DNA of 5,138 bases from Clostridia bacterium. GTDB lineage: Bacteria; Bacillota; Clostridia; Oscillospirales; UBA644. Each line of letters opens with the position of its first letter. The stretch's first letter is position 1. The notes beneath the pieces were generated by a model, which saw nothing but the letters and a program-made list of their open reading frames with translations, did no database searches and was not told where the DNA came from. Positions 1 through 5,138 of this stretch are shown here, piece after piece. The DNA is taken from NCBI GenBank assembly GCA_017424085.1, contig JAFPBP010000352.1, positions 1-5,138 of the forward strand, read 5' to 3'. A program made the position numbers and the translations under genes.

Positions 1-637
1 CTTGGCGGCGAAAAACGCCCCCTACATCATGCTGGAGGTCTTTTTGTTTTTGGGAGCCATCGTTGCAACGGTCTGCTGCAGCGTCTTCTTCCACGAGCCA
101 ATCACCCTCTTCCAATGGGTGGGCTTTGTCCTGATCCTTGCCGCAACCGCAACCATGAGCGCAAAGAAATCCACCGCAAAGGAGAAGCTCTCCTTGAAGG
201 CATTTCTGCTTCTCATCGGAAGCGGACTGACCTACGGAATGAGTGAATTCTCCTCCAAGCTTTTCGTTTATCGGGGCAGCGGGCTCACCTCGGCGGGCTT
301 TAATTTCTACACCTACGTCTTCGGTGCCACCGTTCTTTTCGTTGCCGCTCTGGTGCTGAACCTGCGCCGTGAGCAGCCCGTACAACGGGCAAAAACGCTG
401 ATCAAAAACGTCCGCTGGTATCTGGTGGTCATGGCGATCTGTCTGTTTGCAAACTCTTATTTCAAGGTCCTTGCCGCAGGATCGCTGGACGCCTCAGTCA
501 TGTATCCCCTGGCGCAGGGCGGGTCGCTGATCCTGTCGGTGGTCATGTCCGCCTTCCTGTTCCGCGAAAGGATCACGAAGCAGAGCATCCTGGGGGTCAT
601 TCTCGCATTCCTGGGCAGCATGGCGTTGAATCTGTAA
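1..637 (+). CDS. DMT-superfamily (EamA-type) transporter, 5' partial
   Basis: This is the C-terminal 211 residues of an inner-membrane transporter of the drug/metabolite transporter superfamily. The reading frame runs in from the window edge, and the TTG at position 2 is an internal Leu codon rather than a supported start. About seven hydrophobic segments are visible, at fragment residues 10-29, 37-53, 66-80, 98-118, 138-156, 164-187 and 194-211. Two copies of the end-of-repeat EamA signature can be seen: HEPITLFQWVGFVLILA near residue 31, and FRERITKQSILGVILAFLG near residue 187. They show the internal duplication typical of 10-helix DMT proteins, which usually have about 280-300 residues, so roughly 70-90 residues are missing. 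The substrate cannot be inferred; family members move amino acids, nucleotides or other small metabolites. No terminator is seen before the peptidase gene 68 bases downstream on the same strand, so cotranscription is possible. The family call is firm and the substrate unknown. Confidence 0.88.
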   Translation, partial: LAAKNAPYIMLEVFLFLGAIVATVCCSVFFHEPITLFQWVGFVLILAATATMSAKKSTAKEKLSLKAFLLLIGSGLTYGMSEFSSKLFVYRGSGLTSAGFNFYTYVFGATVLFVAALVLNLRREQPVQRAKTLIKNVRWYLVVMAICLFANSYFKVLAAGSLDASVMYPLAQGGSLILSVVMSAFLFRERITKQSILGVILAFLGSMALNL

Positions 638-705
638 CCCGCATTTTGAAAAAAACCATGGTATCATAACACGTACCGATCGACAATACATTTGAGGAGA
701 TTATT

Positions 706-2604
706 ATGGAAAACGTTAGAATTCAGGACGATCTTTACAATTTCGTCAACGGCGAAACCATTGAAAAGCTCGTTATTCCCGACGACAAACCCGCAGCGGG
801 CGGATTCCAGGACCTGGCGGACGGCGTTGAAAAGATCATGATGGGCGAATTTGCCACCATGACCGAGAAAAACGCTTACCCCAACGAGTATCTTGAACGA
901 GCCTGCACTCTTTACGCCATCGCAAAGGATGCCGAGCGGAAGGCGGCACACGGCATTGCGCCCGCGCTGAAGAATCTTGCCATCCTCGACGAGATCAAAT
1001 GCGTAGAAGACTTCAACCGTCTCTTTAAGACCCTGTCGCTCAAGGGGATCCCCACTCCCTTTGGTGTGGGCGTTGAGACCGACATGAAGAATACCAAGCG
1101 GCACCTGGTTTATATTCAGGGCGCAGGCGTGATCCTTCCCGACGCATCCTACTACAAGCCCGAGATGGAGGCACAGAAGACGCAGATCCTCGGCATCTGG
1201 ACAAACGTTGCCAAGAGCGTGATGGCGCAGACCGATCTCTCTGCGGAGGATCAGGAAGCCTACGTAAACGACACCCTTGCCTTCGACGCGATCCTCGGCG
1301 GTCTGGTCAAGACCCGCGAGGAATGGTCGAAATACGTTGAGATGTATAATCCCATGGACACCGCCAAGGTGGCAGAGATGCTCTCGACCGTTGATTTCAA
1401 CGCCCTGCTTTGCGATCTCTTCGGCAAGGTGCCCGAAACGGTCGTCGTTACCGAGCCCAGATTCTTTGAGAATTTTGCCACCGTGTTCCACGAGGATAAT
1501 CTGAAGCTTTACAAGCACTGGGCTTACGTTACGGGATTGATCAAGGGCTGTAACTACCTCTCCGAGGAGCTTCGTGATCTGGGCGGGGCGTACATGCGCG
1601 CGCTGACCGGTGTTGCAAAAATGCAATCCGTGGAAAAATTCGCCTACAATCTTGCTTCGGGCAAATACGCCGATCCCGTGGGGATCTACTACGGCGAAAA
1701 ATACTTCGGCGAAGAAGCAAAGAAGGACATCACCGAGATCGTTTATCAGATCATCGATACCTATAAGACGAGAATCAAAACCAACGATATTCTCGGGGAG
1801 GAATCCAAGGAAAAGGCAATCCTCAAGCTCTCCAAGATGGGAGTAAAGATGGGCTATCCCGACAAGCCCGCCGCGATCTATGACAAGTTTGTGTTCGATC
1901 CCGAAGATTCGCTTTATGACATTATAACGGTTCTGTATGAAATCAGAACGCTTGACATGCTTTCCAAGCTTGACGAGCCCACCGAGCCCGAAAACTGGGC
2001 AATGCCGGGGCACATGGTCAACGCCTGCTACGATCCCTTCGTAAACGATATCACCTTCCCCGCGGCGATCCTTCAGGCGCCCTTCTATTCCCTGAAGCAG
2101 ACCAGAAGCGAGAATCTGGGCGGAATCGGCGGCGTGATCGGACACGAGATCTCCCACGCCTTCGACAGCAACGGCGCCAAGTGCGACGAGAACGGGAACA
2201 TCAACGACTGGTGGACCGAGGACGACTTCAAGCGCTTCGACCTGAAGGTTCAGAAAATGATCGCGCAGTTTGACGGCATCGAGCTTCCCTGGGGCAAGGT
2301 CAACGGGGCGTTTATCGTCAGCGAAAACATGGCGGACAACGGCGGCATGTCGGTAACCCTTGACATCATGTCGAGAACCGAGGGCGTATCCTACGAGGAA
2401 TATTTCAGCAACTGGGCAAGAGTATGGTGCCAGAAGGCGAGAACCGAGTATCGGAAGATGCTCCTTTCCATCGACGTTCACGGTCCCGCGATCCTGCGCG
2501 CAAACATGCCTCCCAGAAACTTCTCCGAATGGTACAAGACCTTTGACGTAAAGGACACCGATCAGATGTACCTGCCCGAGGATAAGAGAATCATTATCTG
2601 GTAA
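706..2604 (+). CDS. M13 family zinc metallopeptidase (neprilysin/PepO-like), cytoplasmic
   Basis: This is a complete 632-residue oligopeptide endopeptidase of the M13 family. The zinc site HEISH is at residues 480-484, and the second motif ENMAD at 540-544 supplies the third zinc ligand Glu540 and the partner Asp544. NAxY (Asn439-Tyr442) matches the substrate-backbone-binding Asn-Ala motif. His592 and Arg598 have the same six-residue spacing as neprilysin His711 and Arg717. The N-terminus (QDDLYNFVNGETIEK, residues 7-21) is the usual start of the M13 N-terminal domain, and the protein ends in the Trp typical of the family. There is no signal peptide or membrane anchor, so it should act on short peptides in the cytoplasm, as PepO does. 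The ATG is well supported by GAGGAGA at 694-700, six bases upstream. The length is at the short end for M13. All key catalytic residues are present. No convincing promoter was found in the 68-base gap upstream. A hairpin follows the stop codon. Confidence 0.97.
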   Translation: MENVRIQDDLYNFVNGETIEKLVIPDDKPAAGGFQDLADGVEKIMMGEFATMTEKNAYPNEYLERACTLYAIAKDAERKAAHGIAPALKNLAILDEIKCVEDFNRLFKTLSLKGIPTPFGVGVETDMKNTKRHLVYIQGAGVILPDASYYKPEMEAQKTQILGIWTNVAKSVMAQTDLSAEDQEAYVNDTLAFDAILGGLVKTREEWSKYVEMYNPMDTAKVAEMLSTVDFNALLCDLFGKVPETVVVTEPRFFENFATVFHEDNLKLYKHWAYVTGLIKGCNYLSEELRDLGGAYMRALTGVAKMQSVEKFAYNLASGKYADPVGIYYGEKYFGEEAKKDITEIVYQIIDTYKTRIKTNDILGEESKEKAILKLSKMGVKMGYPDKPAAIYDKFVFDPEDSLYDIITVLYEIRTLDMLSKLDEPTEPENWAMPGHMVNACYDPFVNDITFPAAILQAPFYSLKQTRSENLGGIGGVIGHEISHAFDSNGAKCDENGNINDWWTEDDFKRFDLKVQKMIAQFDGIELPWGKVNGAFIVSENMADNGGMSVTLDIMSRTEGVSYEEYFSNWARVWCQKARTEYRKMLLSIDVHGPAILRANMPPRNFSEWYKTFDVKDTDQMYLPEDKRIIIW

Positions 2605-2616
2605 TTCATAACAAAG

Positions 2617-2648
2617 CGGCGGCACTTCTCAAATGAGAAGAGCCGCCG
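2617..2648 (+). terminator. Hairpin after the peptidase gene (possible terminator)
   Basis: The hairpin begins 12 bases after the peptidase stop codon. Its arms are 2617-2630 and 2635-2648, with an AAAT loop, 13 base pairs and one A-A mismatch (2624/2641). A run of T does not follow directly on the + strand: AAAAAA comes first and a TTTTTT run only appears at 2671-2676. On the - strand the stem is followed by CTTTGTTA, a weak T tract, so the hairpin might also stop transcription arriving from the MBL gene. The structure is clear; its role as an intrinsic terminator is an inference. Confidence 0.6.
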
Positions 2649-2724
2649 GCTGTCAAAAAAGTCCAAGTTGTTTTTTATGAACCCTAATTTCTATTTACGG
2701 ACAACGGGTAACATTTGACCCAAA

Positions 2725-2773
2725 ACAATCCTTCCACCGCTTCGCGGTCCCCCTCCCTTTACACAAGGGAGGC
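2725..2773 (-). repeat. Left arm of the inverted-repeat element
   Basis: The arm contains two small hairpins. The first is ACCGC-TTC-GCGGT at 2736-2748. The second is CTCCCTT-TACAC-AAGGGAG at 2753-2771. Read on the - strand, the arm has the same order of parts as the right arm: the CTCCCTT hairpin, a GC-rich hairpin, then GGATTGT. Confidence 0.8.
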
Positions 2774-2861
2774 TAATTTTTGTGCAGTTCTCAACGCTTT
2801 TTCGCATTTCAAGAGAAACTCTCGGATTGTGAATCAATAGGATGTTCGCGCACAGAAGCAA

Positions 2862-2915
2862 GGCTCCCTTGTGTAAAGGGAGCTGGCACGGCGAATGCCG
2901 TGACTGAGGGATTGT
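2862..2915 (+). repeat. Right arm of the inverted-repeat element
   Basis: The arm contains the hairpin CTCCCTT-GTGTA-AAGGGAG at 2864-2882, then CACGGC-GAAT-GCCGTG at 2887-2902, then GGATTGT at 2909-2915. The first hairpin is identical to the reverse complement of its partner in the left arm. The second differs in base sequence and is one base pair longer, but it keeps a perfect stem. Confidence 0.8.
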
Positions 2916-2957
2916 ACGGGACAAAGAGATTCTTTTTAGGGTTTATCGACAAACTGT

Positions 2958-2992
2958 GCGGCTCTTCTCAAAGGAGAAGAGCCGCTGTTTTT
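2958..2992 (+). terminator. Strong hairpin with T tract, intrinsic terminator
   Basis: A perfect 12-base-pair stem (2958-2969 with 2974-2985) closes an AAAG loop and is followed on the + strand by TGTTTTTG (2986-2993). This is the classic form of an intrinsic terminator for transcripts coming from the left. On the - strand the stem is preceded by A-rich sequence but followed only by ACAGTTTG, so it would be a weaker stop for the MBL-fold gene, whose stop codon is 52 bases upstream in that direction. The stem core is a near copy of the hairpin at 2617-2648. Confidence 0.8.
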
Positions 2993-3043
2993 GTTCGGAA
3001 AGCTCAAACACAAAATAAAGTTTGGTATATTCCCAAAGCCGTC

Positions 3044-4588
3044 TTATGCGTGATATGCGGGCGCGTGATCGGGATGGGAGACCACAATGGGCAGGTCGCT
3101 TGTGATGCGAAGGGAGAAGGGGGCATTCTCGGGAATGGGTTGCGTTTTCAGGGCGTATTCGTTGAACCACAGCGCGTCCCCGTCCACCTCATCCCCCACC
3201 ACGTTCACCGATTTGGTGCAGGTGGGCGGCAGAGAAAAGCGCACGTGCAGGATCCGTTTCGTCCGATCCTCAAAATAGATCTCCGCGTTCAGATTGGGCT
3301 TCAGATAGGTGGTATTGAGAAAATCAAAGACGAAATCGGAGGGGCTGGCGGTAGACAACCCCGTAAAGATCCAGCATTTTGCGCCGCACGCCGCCAAGCC
3401 CTCGGCACAGTTGCGGGCAAGCTCGGCTTTCCCGTAGGGTGCGGGAACGTAAGGCAGAGTCAGCGTCCGCAGGGATGAGGCTGCAATAAACTCGGAAACG
3501 TCGCAATTCTGCATCAGATGGCGGGTTCCCCTACGATGGATGCAAAAGGCAGTGTAAGCGTTATGATCGGACACGGGCAAAAGGCAAACCGAAGGACGAA
3601 TCCGATCGTAGCCCAGGATCTCGTCCTCCCACGGTCCGCTCTGGAATCCGTGGTGCGGTACCTGCAGAATGTCTGCCTTCAGATCGGCGCCGTACCGTTG
3701 CGGCAGGCGACAAATGCCGAAGGCGGCGTCTCCCGTCCACAGGATCACCTGTCCTCCCAGCTCCATGCGGATCACGAGGGAGGTGGCGTTGATGTTGGCA
3801 GTGTCCCCCACCACGTCGTCAAAGGAGGACAGAACGAGACAGTCCGCATCCCCCATGCGATATCGCTGACCCGTGTGCGCCGTATACGTAACAGCGCCGC
3901 AGGAGGCGATCGCCTGCCACAAACGGGGAATGTTGGTGCGTTCGTCGCTGTCGGGCACGCGGCGATCCTCGTAGGAAAAGTCCTTCTCATAGGCGGGATC
4001 GTCGGCTTCGGGGAAGCTCAGCAGAACCTTTTCCACCGTAACGGCATCTCCGTAGCGCTCCATGAAACCCAAAAAGCATTGGTAATGATCCCGATGGGCG
4101 TGGGTCAGAATCCACGCGGCGACGATGGGCGCCCGCCCTTGGGAGCCGTCTTGCAGGCAGGCGTAAAGACGCTCCGCATCGGGGGCAAAGTTCCATCCCC
4201 CGTCGAAGATCACAAACCGTCCGTCCGAGAGGCGCACGGCGTAGGACATGCCGTAATCCTCCAAAGGAATCTGAGTGATCTGCGGGGACACCGTTCTGTC
4301 GGCAGGATCGTCGTTATAAGAAAAATAAGCACAACGCTCCTCCACGGCGGCGCGCAGATCCCCCGTTTCGGAATAGTAATTCAAAAATATCCCCGTGTCC
4401 TCCCGCAGAAGGGCGGCGTAGCACCACCGATCGCTCTCGAAGCGCTCTTTTTCCGCAAACCCCTCGGCGGCAAGGGCGCGAAGGCAGGCGTCATAGGCGG
4501 CACGGGTGCCGTTTTGCGCCACGTAGACCCGATTGGTACGGTTTTCCGTGCGCAGAGAATATCCCTCAAACACAGATTCGGGAATCAT
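3044..4588 (-). CDS. MBL-fold metallohydrolase with extra N- and C-terminal domains (ComEC-like catalytic core)
   Basis: This is a 514-residue protein counted from the ATG at 4588. Residues 1 to about 90 form a separate alpha/beta-looking domain (RVYVAQNGTRAAYDACLRAL, then a GF turn and strand-rich sequence) that I cannot name. The metallo-beta-lactamase core follows: a strand ending in FDGG (128-131), the metal site HAHRDH (163-168) after ILT, TGD (285-287) with the bridging Asp, and PHHG (311-314). The TGD plus PHHG pattern resembles the hydrolase domain of ComEC/Rec2 and related MBL proteins rather than class B beta-lactamases. The last ~100 residues (about 412-514) look like a small beta-sandwich. 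There is no signal peptide or membrane helix, so it is probably cytoplasmic. The substrate is unknown; phosphodiester or another ester hydrolysis is only a family-based guess. A GTG nine bases further upstream (4597) is in frame but abuts the ribosome binding site, so the ATG is preferred. The gene follows a GH43-like gene in the same transcription unit. Confidence 0.9.
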   Translation of the reverse strand: MIPESVFEGYSLRTENRTNRVYVAQNGTRAAYDACLRALAAEGFAEKERFESDRWCYAALLREDTGIFLNYYSETGDLRAAVEERCAYFSYNDDPADRTVSPQITQIPLEDYGMSYAVRLSDGRFVIFDGGWNFAPDAERLYACLQDGSQGRAPIVAAWILTHAHRDHYQCFLGFMERYGDAVTVEKVLLSFPEADDPAYEKDFSYEDRRVPDSDERTNIPRLWQAIASCGAVTYTAHTGQRYRMGDADCLVLSSFDDVVGDTANINATSLVIRMELGGQVILWTGDAAFGICRLPQRYGADLKADILQVPHHGFQSGPWEDEILGYDRIRPSVCLLPVSDHNAYTAFCIHRRGTRHLMQNCDVSEFIAASSLRTLTLPYVPAPYGKAELARNCAEGLAACGAKCWIFTGLSTASPSDFVFDFLNTTYLKPNLNAEIYFEDRTKRILHVRFSLPPTCTKSVNVVGDEVDGDALWFNEYALKTQPIPENAPFSLRITSDLPIVVSHPDHAPAYHA

Positions 4589-4596
4589 ATTTTTCA

Positions 4597-4603
4597 CTCC
4601 TTA
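4597..4603 (-). promoter_or_regulatory. Ribosome binding site TAAGGAG containing the upstream stop codon
   Basis: On the - strand, TAAGGAG is followed eight bases later by ATG (4588). Its TAA is the stop codon of the GH43-like gene. The site decides the start: the in-frame GTG at 4597 uses the last G of the site and has no usable spacing, whereas the ATG has near-ideal spacing. The arrangement suggests that ribosomes finishing the first gene promote initiation on the second. Confidence 0.85.
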
Positions 4604-5138
4604 CAACTCTTCCAAAATCACGAAATTGCCGTCTCTCTCCCCCATGACGAAGAGATTTGCCCGCTCCCGAAGATGGCGCTCGGGGGCGTGCAGGCTCATG
4701 ATCAGACGATCCTGCTTATCACGGAAAAACATGGCGTGCCCGCCGTTGCGGTCGAAGAGAGGAGGCTCCACGTGGATCCAAGGTCCGTGCAGATCCCCGC
4801 TTTGAGAGATCACGGACAGGACCACGTAATTATTTTCCAGATAGGGAGACCAGGTCAACAGCAGCCGCCCGTCGGACAGATGCTGCAGAAAGGGGGCGTC
4901 GGAGCCGTAGCGCATAGTCTGTTTGCCGCCATACTCAATATGATGGGGCGTTGCCTTGGAAATGGGAGATTCGTCCGAGGAGAAGAGCCGCCAAGGTTCT
5001 CCGTCCATGGCGGAAAGATCCGCGGTCAGCCGCGCCGCCCAAAGCTCGCCTACGTAAGCGTTCTTTTCCGCAACGTAATTGTCGGGCCAATCCAGAGAAT
5101 AGACGATATAAGGCACCCCCGCACCGTCCACGTAGAGC
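4601..5138 (-). CDS. Glycoside hydrolase family 43-like protein, 5' partial
   Basis: This is the C-terminal ~179 residues of a five-bladed beta-propeller glycosidase; the frame runs off the right window edge, so the GTG near 5131 is an internal Val codon (LYVDGAGVPYIVY). Features matching GH43-like proteins (arabinanase, xylosidase and relatives) are the LYVD..G.PYIVY blade strand, GSDAPFLQHLSDGRLLLTWSP, the SGDLHGPW turn, and GGHAMFFRDKQDRLIMSLHAP, whose His corresponds to the conserved propeller-core His. GELWAARL may carry the catalytic Glu, but I cannot confirm this without an alignment. The family's HEW segment after the first blade strand reads LDW here, which could mean altered specificity. 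The catalytic base Asp would lie in the missing N-terminal part, as would any signal peptide. The protein probably removes arabinose- or xylose-type sugars from plant glycans; the substrate is inferred. Its stop codon overlaps the ribosome binding site of the MBL-fold gene. Confidence 0.82.
   Translation of the reverse strand, partial: LYVDGAGVPYIVYSLDWPDNYVAEKNAYVGELWAARLTADLSAMDGEPWRLFSSDESPISKATPHHIEYGGKQTMRYGSDAPFLQHLSDGRLLLTWSPYLENNYVVLSVISQSGDLHGPWIHVEPPLFDRNGGHAMFFRDKQDRLIMSLHAPERHLRERANLFVMGERDGNFVILEEL

Larger units (their letters stand above)
2714..2925. repeat. MITE-like long imperfect inverted-repeat element
   Basis: This non-coding element has complementary ends. Near the left end is ACAATCC (2725-2731) and near the right end GGATTGT (2909-2915). 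Outside these, TTTGACCC (2714-2721) faces GGGACAAA (2918-2925). Inside, a 19-base segment at 2753-2771 is an exact inverted copy of 2864-2882. Pairing continues inward with TGTGC/GCACA (2781-2785 with 2850-2854) and AGTTCTC/GAGAAACT (2786-2792 with 2813-2820, one bulged base), so the whole element could fold into one long stem. I recall similar CTCCCTTTACACAAGGGAG-containing sequences between genes in Clostridia genomes, but could not check this. No clear target-site duplication is visible at the ends assigned here, and there is no transposase, so mobility is inferred only from the architecture. Confidence 0.75.
2605..3043. other. Convergent intergenic region without a credible gene
   Basis: This 439-base stretch separates the stop codons of the + strand peptidase and the - strand MBL-fold gene. 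It contains a hairpin at 2617-2648, an AT-rich stretch (2651-2713), a long imperfect inverted repeat (2714-2925) and a second hairpin with a T tract (2958-2992). A short AT-rich stem (TTTGG/CCAAA, 3021-3037) lies next to the MBL stop codon. The short open frames here translate the repeat arms or run on into antisense of the MBL gene, and none has a ribosome binding site or a recognisable domain. Confidence 0.85.

Noticed and set aside
638..705. A possible promoter for the peptidase gene (TTGAAA at 646-651, TATCAT at 662-667).
   Set aside because: The spacing of 10 bases is far too short for a standard sigma-A promoter, and no better pair was found.
664..2625. A 653-codon open frame on the - strand covering the whole M13 gene.
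   Set aside because: It lies antisense to a clearly functional peptidase, shows no recognisable domain, and has the composition expected when the coding strand avoids TTA, CTA and TCA codons. It is most likely a by-product of codon bias.
2691..2924. A 77-codon - strand open frame in the intergenic region.
   Set aside because: It is entirely a translation of the repeat arms; similar peptides would appear wherever the repeat occurs.
2714..2925. A CRISPR array, because of the repeated CTCCCTT hairpins.
   Set aside because: There are only two copies, in inverted orientation, with no regular spacers and no cas genes in view.
3021..3037. A short stem TTTGG/CCAAA just after the MBL stop codon, followed on the - strand by CTTTATTTTG.
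   Set aside because: The stem is only five base pairs and AT-rich, too weak to call a terminator with confidence.
2780..3478. A 232-codon open frame on the + strand starting in the repeat element.
   Set aside because: It crosses the inverted-repeat arm and the terminator hairpin and then runs antisense to the MBL gene. Its translation shows no domain and there is no ribosome binding site.

Overview
The window looks like a chromosomal segment from a gut-type, moderately GC-rich member of the Bacillota (Clostridia, possibly Oscillospiraceae-like). This rests on Gram-positive-style AGGAG ribosome binding sites, the kind of protein families present, and an intergenic inverted repeat of a type I associate with Clostridia genomes. 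The assignment is inference, because no rRNA or other marker gene is present.

Layout. On the + strand, positions 1-637 hold the C-terminal three quarters of a drug/metabolite transporter (EamA/DMT type), cut by the window edge. After a 68-base gap comes a complete M13 (neprilysin/PepO-like) zinc metallopeptidase at 706-2604. From the right edge, on the - strand, a glycoside hydrolase family 43-like protein (4601-5138, cut by the window edge) is followed 12 bases downstream by a metallo-beta-lactamase-fold hydrolase (3044-4588). The GH43-like stop codon lies inside the ribosome binding site of the hydrolase, so the two are almost certainly one transcription unit and probably translationally coupled. 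The two gene pairs converge on a 439-base intergenic region (2605-3043).

That intergenic region is the most structured part of the window. It holds two hairpins that share a 22-base core at 21 of 22 positions, one just after the peptidase gene and one 339 bases further on. Between them lies a roughly 212-base element (2714-2925) with an exact 19-base inverted repeat and matching ends. Each arm also carries its own pair of small hairpins. It resembles a non-coding MITE-like or snap-back RNA element and encodes no credible protein.

Functionally, the left pair suggests export or uptake of a small metabolite and cytoplasmic peptide breakdown. The right pair suggests glycan degradation plus a hydrolase of unknown substrate. 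I see no clear new multi-gene system. The points most worth following up are the nested repeat structure and the GH43-like/MBL pairing.
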